A DNA stretch of 64,000 bases from Bacteroidales bacterium. Its GTDB lineage: Bacteria > Bacteroidota > Bacteroidia > Bacteroidales > UBA12077. Position 1 is the first letter of the stretch. Each line of letters opens with the position of its first letter. Shown here one piece after another: positions 7,693-16,978 of the stretch. The stretch is taken from the NCBI GenBank assembly GCA_021108325.1, contig JAIORB010000039.1:18331-82330 (forward strand), given 5' to 3'. Made by a program: the position numbers and the translations under genes. The notes beneath the pieces are model-generated. The model was not told where the DNA came from and made no database searches. It saw nothing but the letters and a program-made list of their open reading frames with translations.

Positions 7693-8817
7693 ATGCCTAA
7701 AAAAAATAAAATATTTGTAACTCAACCCACACTGCCTGATTTAAAAGAACTTATTCCATACCTGGAAGATATTTGGCAAAGCAAGAGGCTTACAAATAAT
7801 GGGAAATACCATCAGCTATTTGAAAAAAAGCTTGCAGAATACTTAAATGTAAAATATGTATCACTTTTTACAAATGGTACTTTAGCCTTAGTAACAGCCT
7901 TACAAACGTTGCGTATTACTGGTGAGGTCATTACAACTCCATTTAGTTTTGTAGCTACAGCAAACTCTCTTATCTGGAATAATCTAAAACCTGTTTTTGT
8001 GGACATTGAACCCGTTTATTGTAACATTGATCCAGAGAAGATGGAAGCAGCCATTACTCAGCAAACAACAGCCATTTTAGCCGTACATGTATATGGCAAT
8101 CCATGTAATGTAAAACGAATACAAGAAATCGCTGACACCTATGGTTTAAAAGTAATATACGATGCTGCACACACATTTAACAACAAATTAAATGGAACAT
8201 CCATCCTGAATTATGGAGATCTTTCAATATTAAGTTTTCATGCCACTAAACCATTCAATACCATGGAGGGAGGTGCTATTATTAGCCACGACGAAAAAAC
8301 GAAAAAACGTATCGACTACCTTAAAAATTTCGGGTTTGCTGATGAAGTTACGGTTATGGCCCCAGGCATCAATTCAAAAATGAACGAAATGCAAGCTGCT
8401 TTGGGATTGTTACAACTAAAACATTATGAGGAATATATTGCTAAAAGAAAAGCGATATCCGATTTATACAGAAAGGAACTTAATTCTGTTAAAGGTATAG
8501 AAATGATTCCGGAACATGAAGGAGTTTCCAATTATAACTATCCCTATTTCCCTGTTTTGGTTGATGAAAAAATGTACGGAAAAACACGCGACAAACTTTA
8601 TGAAGACTTAAAAAATAAAGGAATTTATGGCAGGCGCTATTTTTATCCTCTCATTAGTCAGTTTTCAACTTATCGAGGTTTAAATTCTTCTAAAGCAGAA
8701 AACTTACCAACAGCAGAACAAATTACTAAAAGGGTTATTTGCTTGCCGATATATCCTGATCTTGATAATAACAATCAAAGTCAAATTATAAACCTTATAA
8801 AACAATTTGCATTATGA
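7693..8817 (+). CDS. DegT/DnrJ/EryC1/StrS sugar aminotransferase
   Basis: 374 residues, the usual length. PLP features are visible: Lys186 in SFHATKPFNTMEGG forms the internal aldimine, Asp157 in IYDAAH contacts the pyridine nitrogen, and TNGTLALVTAL (~60-70) binds phosphate. The enzyme transfers an amino group from glutamate to a keto nucleotide sugar. Its sequence style resembles VioA/FdtB-type enzymes that make 3- or 4-amino-dideoxy sugars on dTDP; the exact substrate cannot be read off. The WecF-like transferase at 11115 would suit a TDP-4-amino-dideoxyhexose product. It overlaps the next gene by 4 bp (ATGA), indicating coupled translation. Confidence 0.92.
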   Translation: MPKKNKIFVTQPTLPDLKELIPYLEDIWQSKRLTNNGKYHQLFEKKLAEYLNVKYVSLFTNGTLALVTALQTLRITGEVITTPFSFVATANSLIWNNLKPVFVDIEPVYCNIDPEKMEAAITQQTTAILAVHVYGNPCNVKRIQEIADTYGLKVIYDAAHTFNNKLNGTSILNYGDLSILSFHATKPFNTMEGGAIISHDEKTKKRIDYLKNFGFADEVTVMAPGINSKMNEMQAALGLLQLKHYEEYIAKRKAISDLYRKELNSVKGIEMIPEHEGVSNYNYPYFPVLVDEKMYGKTRDKLYEDLKNKGIYGRRYFYPLISQFSTYRGLNSSKAENLPTAEQITKRVICLPIYPDLDNNNQSQIINLIKQFAL

Positions 8818-9566
8818 AACTTGCTATAATGCAACCTTACTTTTTTCCTTATATTGGATATTTTCAATTGATAAATTCAGTAGATAAATATATTCTGTAC
8901 GACAATCTTGCTTTTATTAAAGAAGCGTGGATTAATAGAAACTATATATTAAATAAAAGTTCTTATAAAAAAAATTACGTAATTGTTCCTTTAGAAAAAA
9001 AAAGTTCCAATAAAAAAATATCTGAAATTAAAATTTTCAATCATTATGATTGGAGAAAGAAAATTCTAAATGCATTATATTTAAATTATAACCACGCAAT
9101 CAATTTTGATCAAACGTATATCTTAATTGAGAAGTTGGTTAATTATGAGACTGAATATCTTTCTGAGTTTAATAAAAACTCAATAATCAAAATTTGTGAT
9201 TATCTACAAATTAAAACTAAAATAAGTTGTAATGAAGGATATTTTAATGAAGTTGAGAATTTAATTGCACAAGTTACAATAGAAGGTTTTGACAGAGAGA
9301 AATATCCTACTAAAACATTGCGCATACTAGAGTTTTGCAAAAGAGAAAGAGCTAATATTTTTTATAATGCAATTGGAGGTCAAAATTTGTACAGTAAAGA
9401 ATTGTTCAAGGAGCATAATGTTTTACTAGGTTTTATTAAAACAGAAAACTTTAAATATAAACAGCACAGTAATTTATTTATTAATAATTTATCAATAATT
9501 GATGTAATGATGTTTAATCCAAAGAATGTTATAAAAGATATGTTAAACGAGTTTAATATAGTATAG
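8814..9566 (+). CDS. WbqC-like family protein
   Basis: 250 residues with the family hallmark at the N-terminus, MQPYFFPYIGYFQLI (residues 6-20), followed by DNLAFIKEAWINRNYIL and, later, FYNAIGGQNLY. WbqC proteins occur in O-antigen and capsule clusters beside aminotransferases for amino-dideoxy sugars; their biochemical role is not settled. Its position directly after the DegT gene, with a 4-bp overlap, suggests action on the same sugar, perhaps in N-modification. No membrane segment is visible. The family call is firm; the function is open. Confidence 0.9.
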   Translation: MKLAIMQPYFFPYIGYFQLINSVDKYILYDNLAFIKEAWINRNYILNKSSYKKNYVIVPLEKKSSNKKISEIKIFNHYDWRKKILNALYLNYNHAINFDQTYILIEKLVNYETEYLSEFNKNSIIKICDYLQIKTKISCNEGYFNEVENLIAQVTIEGFDREKYPTKTLRILEFCKRERANIFYNAIGGQNLYSKELFKEHNVLLGFIKTENFKYKQHSNLFINNLSIIDVMMFNPKNVIKDMLNEFNIV

Positions 9567-9568
9567 AT

Positions 9569-10258
9569 ATGAGTGAAAATTACTGGATTGATTTTTGGAA
9601 TAAAAACAGCATTATAGATAACAGTGATTTACAATTACAAATTGGAAGATCAATTAATAAAATTCCAATTTCTGCTAAAAACTGGAATTTAACTTTACAG
9701 TTTATTCGCAAGAAATTAGACTTAAATAAAGAAGACACATTAATAGATATTTGTTCTGGTAATGGGCTAATAAGCCACAACTTCAGTCTTTATGTGAATG
9801 AAATAATCTCAATAGATATTTCAGAAAAATTGATTCTCGAAATTAACAAAAAAAACATTCCCAATATAAAAACAAAATTATGTGATGTTAGGGAGATTAA
9901 TTTTAATAATAACATGTTTTCAAAAGCAATTTTCTATTTTGCTTTACAACACTTTACTAATTATGAAATTGTAAATATTTTCAAAAAAATATTTAATTGG
10001 CTTATGCCAAATGGGAAGTTGTATATTGGAGATATTCCTGACATAGAAAAAATATGGGTGTATTATAATAATGATGAACGTGAGTTTGATTTTTTCCAAT
10101 CTCTTGAAAATATGACACCAATAATTGGATCCTGGTTTAATAAAGATTTTCTTCTAAAACTTTCAAAATATTGTGGATTTAAAAATTGTGAAATTATTGA
10201 ACAAGAGCAATACATGATCAATTCTCATTACCGATTCGACCTTTTATTAACAAAATAA
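9569..10258 (+). CDS. Class I SAM-dependent methyltransferase
   Basis: 229 residues. SAM motif I is LIDICSGNGLISHNFS (~58-72), followed by an acidic residue in EIISIDIS and a motif KLCDVREINF. The N-terminus (YWIDFWNKNSIID) is like that of small methyltransferases in polysaccharide clusters. Likely O- or N-methylation of a sugar or of its acyl substituent, in the cytoplasm. It starts 2 bp after the WbqC gene, so the pair may modify one amino sugar together. The substrate is unknown. Confidence 0.85.
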   Translation: MSENYWIDFWNKNSIIDNSDLQLQIGRSINKIPISAKNWNLTLQFIRKKLDLNKEDTLIDICSGNGLISHNFSLYVNEIISIDISEKLILEINKKNIPNIKTKLCDVREINFNNNMFSKAIFYFALQHFTNYEIVNIFKKIFNWLMPNGKLYIGDIPDIEKIWVYYNNDEREFDFFQSLENMTPIIGSWFNKDFLLKLSKYCGFKNCEIIEQEQYMINSHYRFDLLLTK

Positions 10259-10266
10259 GACAATAC

Positions 10267-11076
10267 ATGAATTTCAAAGTTATCTGGTTAAACGGAATGC
10301 CTAGATCAGGTACAAATTGGTTAAGTCAAATTTTCGACAGTAATCCAGACGTAGCTTTCCGTCTTTCTCCACTTTTTTCGTATACCTATAAAAATAGGAT
10401 TAATGAGGAATCAAATTGTAATAATATTCTTAAATTTTTTAACGAAGTTTATTTAAGTAAAGACAATTTTTTAATTCAAACAGAAAAACGAGAAAATGGA
10501 GAATATCCAAGGTTTAAAAGGAAAGAAACAAACCCCAAAAGATTAGTAATAAAAGACACAAGATATCACAATCTAACAGAATCTTTGTTACAAAAAGAAA
10601 TCGATATCAAATTCATACACATCGTTCGAAATCCATGCGCTGTAATAAACAGTTGGATAAATGCGGAAAGAGAATTTAAAAACAAAGGTTGTATTGTTGA
10701 AAACGACTGGAAAACCGGTGGGTGTAGGAAGATAGGGAAAGAAGAGTTTTGGGGTTTTAATGACTGGGTGTATTTAACTAAACTTTATATACATTTACAG
10801 GTAAAATATCCTCAAAAAGTAATGATTGTAAAGTATGAAGACTTAGTGTTGAACCCTAAAACAGAAACATTAAAAATGTTTGATTTTTCTAATTTAGAAT
10901 ATAATAAACAAACAGATGAATTTCTTATTAAAAGTCAATCCAGAAATTTTGGTGGTGATTATGCTGTTTATAGAGATAAAGACGTTAAAGATAAATGGAA
11001 AAAATTATTAGATAAAAAAATTATTTCCCAAATATATAATGAACTTAACGGATCTCCACTAGAAAAGTTTTTATAA
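10267..11076 (+). CDS. Sulfotransferase family protein
   Basis: 269 residues. The PAPS 5'-phosphosulfate loop is MPRSGTNWLS (residues 11-20) and the 3'-phosphate motif is IVRNPCAVINSW (119-130). A basic/acidic core (VIKDTRYHNL) and VKYEDLVLNPK follow, as expected for this fold. It should transfer sulfate from PAPS to a hydroxyl of the polysaccharide repeat unit or of a lipid-linked intermediate. PAPS synthesis genes (cysDN, cysC) are not in the window. Sulfated capsule or exopolysaccharide would be unusual in gut Bacteroidota but is plausible in marine or sediment members. Confidence 0.88.
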   Translation: MNFKVIWLNGMPRSGTNWLSQIFDSNPDVAFRLSPLFSYTYKNRINEESNCNNILKFFNEVYLSKDNFLIQTEKRENGEYPRFKRKETNPKRLVIKDTRYHNLTESLLQKEIDIKFIHIVRNPCAVINSWINAEREFKNKGCIVENDWKTGGCRKIGKEEFWGFNDWVYLTKLYIHLQVKYPQKVMIVKYEDLVLNPKTETLKMFDFSNLEYNKQTDEFLIKSQSRNFGGDYAVYRDKDVKDKWKKLLDKKIISQIYNELNGSPLEKFL

Positions 11077-11114
11077 AAGATTATTACTAAAAATTCAGCA
11101 ATCATAATTAAAAA

Positions 11115-12293
11115 ATGAGCAAACAATCATTACACTTAATATTAGATGATAAATTTGTTGATTCTTTCATCGAAATGATCGATAAATATGATAATTTAAT
11201 TAATCATACTTTCATTGCATATAACATACCACAAGACAGAGATTTTAAATACATAAAAAGTAAAAATGTAATAAAATACGACTGGGATTCTGCAAAAATC
11301 AAATTTGATTTTGTAGATTTTTCTAAATATAAAAAGCTTTTTATACATTACCTCGATCCCCGTTTATACCCACTTATCAGAAAACTACCTCTAAATATTA
11401 AGATTTATTGGATAATTTATGGTGCTGACATGTTTATTCCACAAGTATTTAATGATAATGCATTATTTGATAAATATTCAAAATCGTACTTAAAGAAAAA
11501 AAAGTTTTCTGTGTTAAGATTTCTACCATATAAAATATGGCGATTATTGCCAATTATTAAGAATTTTAGGTCTAATTTTAAAAAGAAAAAAGCTGTTTCA
11601 CGTATTAATTATATTTTGCATTATAATTATTTTGACTATACTTATCTAAAAGAGAAGATGAAGGTAAATGCCAAATTCCTTCGCTTCAATTATACTGGGA
11701 TAAAATCCATATTGAATGAAGAGTTAGAAAATAATATAACAGATAAATTTAAATATGCCGATTCAGATAAGATTATAATAGTTGGTAATTCAGCTAATTT
11801 AACGAACAATCAATTAGGAACAGTTCCAATTTTAAAAAACTTAAGCAAATATTTTGATTTTAAAATCATTAGTTTTTTATCATATGGACAGGAGCATTAC
11901 GCAAAACATTTAACTCAGAAATTCAGTGGGGAATTTGGAGAAAAATTTATACCCATACTAAGCTTTCTGCCTAAAAAAGAATATTTCAACATTCTTAAAC
12001 GTGCAGATATTGCGATTATGAACAATTATCGTAGCCAAGGTGCTGGCATTATTCTTTCATTACTGTATTATGGGAAGAAGGTTTTTATGAGTGAAAAAAG
12101 TTTGCTTTATCAATTTTACCTTTATAATGGCATTCGTGTTTTTTCAATAGAGAAAGACCTTGAAAATTCCAAAAAAAATTTATTTAAACCATTATCAGAA
12201 TCTGAAAAAAAGGATAATAAAAACCTAATCAAAAATTTGTTTTGGAACGAAGAAATACTGCGAATTAATATGGAAAATATTTTCCGCACTTAA
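11115..12293 (+). CDS. WecF-like glycosyltransferase (Glyco_transf_56 type)
   Basis: 392 residues. The opening (SLHLILDDKFVDSFIEMIDKY) and the core segments (INYILHYNYFDYTYLKE; IIVGNSANLTNNQLGTVPIL; ADIAIMNNYRSQGAGIILSL) follow the pattern of TDP-N-acetylfucosamine:lipid II transferases, the WecF family of enterobacterial common antigen synthesis. In WecF the donor is TDP-Fuc4NAc. Here the upstream aminotransferase could supply a similar 4-amino-4,6-dideoxy sugar, but that is inference. It would act at the inner face of the inner membrane on a lipid-linked intermediate. Confidence 0.8.
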   Translation: MSKQSLHLILDDKFVDSFIEMIDKYDNLINHTFIAYNIPQDRDFKYIKSKNVIKYDWDSAKIKFDFVDFSKYKKLFIHYLDPRLYPLIRKLPLNIKIYWIIYGADMFIPQVFNDNALFDKYSKSYLKKKKFSVLRFLPYKIWRLLPIIKNFRSNFKKKKAVSRINYILHYNYFDYTYLKEKMKVNAKFLRFNYTGIKSILNEELENNITDKFKYADSDKIIIVGNSANLTNNQLGTVPILKNLSKYFDFKIISFLSYGQEHYAKHLTQKFSGEFGEKFIPILSFLPKKEYFNILKRADIAIMNNYRSQGAGIILSLLYYGKKVFMSEKSLLYQFYLYNGIRVFSIEKDLENSKKNLFKPLSESEKKDNKNLIKNLFWNEEILRINMENIFRT

Positions 12294-12334
12294 AATAATT
12301 TAACTTGTGAATATATAAGAACTGTACGTTTAAA

Positions 12335-13534
12335 ATGCATTCTTTTTTTAAAAAACTCCCTTTATATTTAATAATTGTTTATCCCTTATTTGGTTTTATT
12401 ACATTCCATTTAACGGGTCAACAGCCATTATTTACATTAATTTTTATCATCTTAATATCCATCTTCTTTATTTTCTTTGATAAAAAACAACTTCAATTTC
12501 CAAAATATCTTATATTTTACGGTTTGTTTTGTTTTATAGAGATTCTTTCAAAATATTTTATAAATGACTTACTTTTTGCAATTGACGCGAATCTAAAAAG
12601 AAGTTTTTTCTATATCTTTTCTTTTTTTTTATTATTAATTATTGAAAATACATCTTTTAAAACAACCACTATTAAAAAAATTGAAGTCGTTTTAAAATAT
12701 TTGATTTATACTGCTGCAGTTGTTAGTATCATACAATTTTTACAACCTAGCTTTTTATATAATGCCTATAAAAGAGAAGAAATTTCCGACACTTATATTC
12801 TTGGAACAAGATTAGTGTCTATATTTGACTGGGGTGATCATGGTTATGGTTTAGGCCTTAGTTTACCTATTATGTATAGTTTAATTGCTCCCTCTTCATT
12901 TACAAAAAAGAAGTTTCCGTACAAGATTACACTTGCTGCAGGTATTGTAGTTCTTTTATCTCTTACCAGATTTGCAATTGCTAATTTTATTATTGCTTTA
13001 ATGCAGTATTTTAAAAACAAATTTTCATTAAAAAAAATACTTGTTTTACTTTTTGGCATTGCAACTATTGTTGTTATTGCCGATTATATTGGTTTTGATT
13101 TTAACTATTTCTTATATGAAAGATTGTCTGATGAAACCTATGAAACAAGATTTGTGGCCATTGATGCATTTATACATGAATTCCCCAAAAACATGTATTT
13201 TGGCACAGGAGGAGTTGTTACGGAAAGTTTAATAGATTTTTATGGCAGGGTTACTAAAATACACAATGGTTATTTGGCAATTTTATATTTTTATGGCTTA
13301 GTAGGTGGGCTTTTTTATTATTCTTTTATAATTCTTTTAATTAAAAGAATATATAGAGTTGCAAAAATAAGTAATTTTTGGGGTGCATTTTTTGGCATTC
13401 TTTGTTTTTTGTTTTCAAACCTAACCGTTGATATTAACCACTTTTTGGTTTCCGGTTTAATATTAATGGTATTATTTAATAAATATTATTACGATAGTAT
13501 AAAAACAAATAATCGTTTATTACAAAATGAGTAA
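12335..13534 (+). CDS. wzy: Wzy-like O-antigen/capsule polymerase
   Basis: 399 residues, with about ten hydrophobic helices throughout and a longer periplasmic stretch near residues 230-310 (GFDFNYFLYERLSDETYETRF; GTGGVVTESLIDFYGRVTKIHNGY). This layout and the late HNGYLAILYFYGLVGG motif are typical of O-antigen ligase/polymerase (Wzy_C) proteins. It should join flipped repeat units at the outer face of the inner membrane. It is the only polymerase candidate in the operon. Its last 8 bp overlap the next gene. Confidence 0.85.
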   Translation: MHSFFKKLPLYLIIVYPLFGFITFHLTGQQPLFTLIFIILISIFFIFFDKKQLQFPKYLIFYGLFCFIEILSKYFINDLLFAIDANLKRSFFYIFSFFLLLIIENTSFKTTTIKKIEVVLKYLIYTAAVVSIIQFLQPSFLYNAYKREEISDTYILGTRLVSIFDWGDHGYGLGLSLPIMYSLIAPSSFTKKKFPYKITLAAGIVVLLSLTRFAIANFIIALMQYFKNKFSLKKILVLLFGIATIVVIADYIGFDFNYFLYERLSDETYETRFVAIDAFIHEFPKNMYFGTGGVVTESLIDFYGRVTKIHNGYLAILYFYGLVGGLFYYSFIILLIKRIYRVAKISNFWGAFFGILCFLFSNLTVDINHFLVSGLILMVLFNKYYYDSIKTNNRLLQNE

Positions 13535-14483
13535 AACATATTTCTACACACGAATATTTTGTCCTGTTTGTGGTTCATCAGACAATAAAGAATTATATAA
13601 CAATCGTTTTCTTAGCTCTCCAATTAAAGAATATCTACAGTCTTTTTACTCATCACAAGGAATGATCGAAACAGAATATTTAACAGATGTTAATTTTATA
13701 CTTAAGGAATGTGGTATTTGTAAAACGATATATCAAAAATACATTCCAAATGACTTTTTAATGAATAAGCTATATGATGAATGGATCGATCCCCAAAAAG
13801 TATTTGAATTACATAAGAAAAAGGATGATTTAGAATACCATTTACGATATGCACAAGAAATAGCACAAATTATAGCATATTTGAACAAAACACCATCTGA
13901 TCTTTCTTTTCTGGATTTTGGAATGGGTTGGGGAAAATGGTGTCATATGGCAGAGTCGTTTGGTTGTAATGTTTTTGGCACTGAATTATCTGAACATAGA
14001 ATTGATTTTGCAAAATCGCGGGGTTTAAAAGTGATTTCTCTTGATGAAATTTCAAATTATCGTTTCGATTTTATTAATACAGAACAGGTATTTGAACATA
14101 TACCAAAACCTCTCGAAACATTGGTTTTTTTAAAAGGATTCCTAAAAGCTCGGGGGATATTGAAAATAAGTGTGCCAAATGGAAGTTTAATTAAAAGAAA
14201 ATTAAAGATTGATGATTGGACAGCTCCTAAAGGATCCAATAAATCTCTTAATCCGGTTAGTCCACTTGAACACATTAACTGTTTTAATAATACTTCGATT
14301 ATTAAAATGGCTGATCTGGCTGAATTAAAACAGGTAAAAATACCGCTATCAATCCAGTTTACCATTTGCTTAAACAGAACTAACTTAAAACAAATGTTAC
14401 ATAATATAATAAAACCTTTATATTATAATTACTCTAACAAAAACACTTATCTCTTTTTTACTCATAAAAATAATTTAGAATAG
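13527..14483 (+). CDS. Class I SAM methyltransferase with N-terminal zinc ribbon
   Basis: 318 residues. Two cysteine pairs (C12/C15 in FCPVCGSS and C62/C65 in ECGICKTIY) look like a zinc ribbon. A Methyltransf_23-type domain follows, with motif I FLDFGMGWGKW (~128-138) and TEQVFEHIPKP later. The organisation recalls sugar C-methyltransferases and related cluster enzymes, although it is shorter than the classic ~410-residue TylC3 type. Probably it modifies a sugar or a glycolipid. It is translationally coupled to the polymerase gene by an 8-bp overlap. Confidence 0.82.
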   Translation: MSKTYFYTRIFCPVCGSSDNKELYNNRFLSSPIKEYLQSFYSSQGMIETEYLTDVNFILKECGICKTIYQKYIPNDFLMNKLYDEWIDPQKVFELHKKKDDLEYHLRYAQEIAQIIAYLNKTPSDLSFLDFGMGWGKWCHMAESFGCNVFGTELSEHRIDFAKSRGLKVISLDEISNYRFDFINTEQVFEHIPKPLETLVFLKGFLKARGILKISVPNGSLIKRKLKIDDWTAPKGSNKSLNPVSPLEHINCFNNTSIIKMADLAELKQVKIPLSIQFTICLNRTNLKQMLHNIIKPLYYNYSNKNTYLFFTHKNNLE

Positions 14484-14494
14484 ATATTTAAAAT

Positions 14495-15469
14495 ATGATA
14501 TCATTCATAATTATAGGTCGCAATGAAGGCTGGAAACTAACAAAATGCCTAAAAAGTGTTTATAAAACAATTGTAGTTAACGCGCTAACAGATTGCGAAG
14601 TAATCTATGTCGATTCTAAATCGACTGACGATAGTATTGAAAGAGTAAAATGTTTTAAGGAGACAAAAATATTCCAATTAACTGGAAAAATAAATGCTGC
14701 TATTGCACGAAACATAGGGGTAAAAGAATCAAGAGGAGATGTTCTGTTTTTTATTGACGGCGACATGGAAATTAATCCTGAATTTTTACTCTTGGTATAT
14801 TCAGAAGAATCGGGATTAAAATATCCATTTGTTTCAGGTCAGTTAAAAAATTTTAATTATAACGAGCAAGGAAAGTTTCTCAATAATACCTGGCAATACA
14901 AACAAGTTCTTTCCGGAGACAGGTATTTCACCACAACAGGAGGTATTTTTCTTATTGAAAGAAAGCTATGGAATCAAGAGGAAGGTATGGATGTTCGCTT
15001 TAAACGAGGGCAGGATTTAGAATTTGCTTTACGTTTAGCAAAGAATGGAACTAAAATTTTAAGAAAAAAAGAAATTGTCGCCAATCATTCCACGATTTCT
15101 TATACTCACCATTCCCGGATGTGGAAAACCGTTTTTTCGGGTGATATATCTTTTTCTAATTCTTTCTTATTAAAGAAGCATGTCTTTAATCCATACGTTT
15201 ATCCTATAATTGTAACGAACTACTATACCGCGGTTTCATTATTTGTTTTTTTCTCTATTGCAGGCCTTGTTGGTAATTACTACTTAATAGGTGGTTATTT
15301 TGCAGTGATTCTTATTAAAATAATAAAAGTAAAATCAAAAAAAATCTTACGCAATTTTGAACTTTTTGTGTTTTTTATTTTAAGAGATTTGTCATTTCTG
15401 TTTTATCTTTTTTTCCCATTGCCTAATCTGGATGAATCAAAAATAAAATATAAAAAAATATTTTTATGA
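14495..15469 (+). CDS. Family 2 glycosyltransferase with C-terminal membrane segments
   Basis: 324 residues. The GT-A core begins ISFIIIGRNEGWKL and continues with IYVDSKSTDDS, NAAIARNIGV and the metal-binding FFIDGDMEI (DxD type). GQDLEFALRL gives the acceptor-side acidic motif. Two or three hydrophobic helices at ~245-315 anchor the C-terminus in the inner membrane. It would add one sugar of the repeat unit; donor and acceptor are unknown. It overlaps the following gene by 4 bp. Confidence 0.9.
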   Translation: MISFIIIGRNEGWKLTKCLKSVYKTIVVNALTDCEVIYVDSKSTDDSIERVKCFKETKIFQLTGKINAAIARNIGVKESRGDVLFFIDGDMEINPEFLLLVYSEESGLKYPFVSGQLKNFNYNEQGKFLNNTWQYKQVLSGDRYFTTTGGIFLIERKLWNQEEGMDVRFKRGQDLEFALRLAKNGTKILRKKEIVANHSTISYTHHSRMWKTVFSGDISFSNSFLLKKHVFNPYVYPIIVTNYYTAVSLFVFFSIAGLVGNYYLIGGYFAVILIKIIKVKSKKILRNFELFVFFILRDLSFLFYLFFPLPNLDESKIKYKKIFL

Positions 15470-16494
15470 GCTATTTAATTAATTATAATCTTGATAAAAA
15501 TAAATGGTCTTCTTTTGTCCAAAATCACCCACATGGCAACATTTTTCAAACTCCGGAAATATTTGAAGTTTATGAGCTAACAAAAAAAATTGAACCGTTT
15601 TTTGTTGCAGTTATGAATGATGATGATGAAGTAGAAGGAGTATTAATTGCTGGTATACAAAAAGAACATTCTGGGTTTTTAGGGATTTTTTCTGCACGCT
15701 CTGTCATTGATGGTGGACCCTTAGTAAAAGATAATAATATTGAAGTTTTAGAGCTTATATTAAAAGAATACAAAAAAACTGTCAAAAGAAAAGCAATTTA
15801 TTCCCTTTTCCGAAATTTCTGGAATTGGAAAGATAATGAGAAAGAAATATTTCATAAAACTGGTTTTGAATATGAGGACCATTTTAACATTCTAATTAAT
15901 CTAAAAAAATCAAACGACGAATTATGGAGTGAAGTTCATACAAAAAGAAGAAATGAAATACGAAGAGCAATAAAGGAAGGGACAAAATTTAATATTTTGA
16001 ATGACAAAAAAGATTTGAAAGCTACCTATAAAATATTAAAAGAAGTATATCAAAGAGCTGGATTGCCTTTACACTCACAAACATTTTTTGAGACTGTATA
16101 TGAAAAATTAGGTTTAGAGCATTTTAAAATATTTATTGCTCAATATGAGGGTGAGATTATTGGGACTATGTTTACACTTTGTTTTAATAATACCATATAT
16201 GATTGGTACGCCGGCAGTTATAAAGAATATTATAAAAAGTATCCTAATGATCTTATACCTTGGCATGTATTTTTATGGGGAAAAGAAAATGGATATAAAA
16301 CTTTTGATTTTGGAGGAGCCGGAAAACCTGACAAACCTTATGGTGTAAGAGATTATAAACTTAAATTTGGTGGAGAACTTGCTAATATTGGAAGGTTTGA
16401 ATTGATTCATAATAAATGGTTAATGGCAGTTGGAAGGTTAGGTATGTTTTTGTATAAAAAAACTAAAAAGATTTTTCAAAATAAAACAAAATAA
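15466..16494 (+). CDS. FemAB/GNAT-like acyl- or aminoacyltransferase
   Basis: 342 residues. The N-terminal half (WSSFVQNHPHGNIFQTPEIFEVY) and the second GNAT-like half (TKRRNEIRRAIKEG; AQYEGEIIGTMFTLCFNNTIYDWYAGS; FDFGGAGKPDKPYGVRDYKLKFGG) match the FemAB/lipid II glycyltransferase-like fold found in polysaccharide clusters, including the PEP-CTERM/XrtA-associated type. In such clusters these proteins are thought to attach acyl or aminoacyl groups to a sugar amine rather than to peptidoglycan. The start is a 4-bp overlap with the previous gene, and the stop is 1 bp before the next start. Confidence 0.85.
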   Translation: MSYLINYNLDKNKWSSFVQNHPHGNIFQTPEIFEVYELTKKIEPFFVAVMNDDDEVEGVLIAGIQKEHSGFLGIFSARSVIDGGPLVKDNNIEVLELILKEYKKTVKRKAIYSLFRNFWNWKDNEKEIFHKTGFEYEDHFNILINLKKSNDELWSEVHTKRRNEIRRAIKEGTKFNILNDKKDLKATYKILKEVYQRAGLPLHSQTFFETVYEKLGLEHFKIFIAQYEGEIIGTMFTLCFNNTIYDWYAGSYKEYYKKYPNDLIPWHVFLWGKENGYKTFDFGGAGKPDKPYGVRDYKLKFGGELANIGRFELIHNKWLMAVGRLGMFLYKKTKKIFQNKTK

Positions 16495-16495
16495 T

Positions 16496-16978
16496 ATGAC
16501 ATACGCACGAAAAAGTGAGTTTAAAAAGGTTTCATTCATAAGGAGAGTGCTCTCAAAAACTGGAATTATTTTAGCAAAAAGTTTCCCATATTATAAAATA
16601 AGGAGATACGGTTTAAAAATATGCGGTTTTAAATTAGGTAAAGATGTATATATAGCTGAAGATTTAATCGTAACACATAATATTTCAGAAAAATCTTGTC
16701 ATTTAAGAATCGGGGATAGAGTTGCTATTGGACCCCGCGTAACAATTTTGTTAGCTTCTGATGCAAACTGGTCCAAACTAATGGAGAAAATCCCTTATAT
16801 AAAAGGAACCGTTGAATTATGTAATGATTGTTGGATTGGTGCGGGTGTAATCATAATGCCAAATGTGAAAATTGGTGAAAGCTCTATTGTTGGCGCAGGT
16901 TCAGTAGTAATAAAAGATGTTCCGCCTTTTACCATTGTTGCTGGTGTTCCAGCAAAAGAATTAAGAAAAATAGTATGA
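16496..16978 (+). CDS. Hexapeptide-repeat (left-handed beta-helix) acyltransferase
   Basis: 160 residues. Hexapeptide repeats run from ~45 to 150 (LRIGDRVAIGPRVTIL; CWIGAGVIIMPNVKIGESSIVGAGSVVIKDVPP), ending FTIVAGVPAKELRKI, the standard C-terminus of WcaF/CysE-type acetyltransferases. An interrupting loop (~88-105, SDANWSKLMEKIPYIKG) probably carries active-site residues. It likely O-acetylates the repeat unit or a precursor using acetyl-CoA, in the cytoplasm. It overlaps the DUF354 gene by 4 bp. Confidence 0.9.
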   Translation: MTYARKSEFKKVSFIRRVLSKTGIILAKSFPYYKIRRYGLKICGFKLGKDVYIAEDLIVTHNISEKSCHLRIGDRVAIGPRVTILLASDANWSKLMEKIPYIKGTVELCNDCWIGAGVIIMPNVKIGESSIVGAGSVVIKDVPPFTIVAGVPAKELRKIV

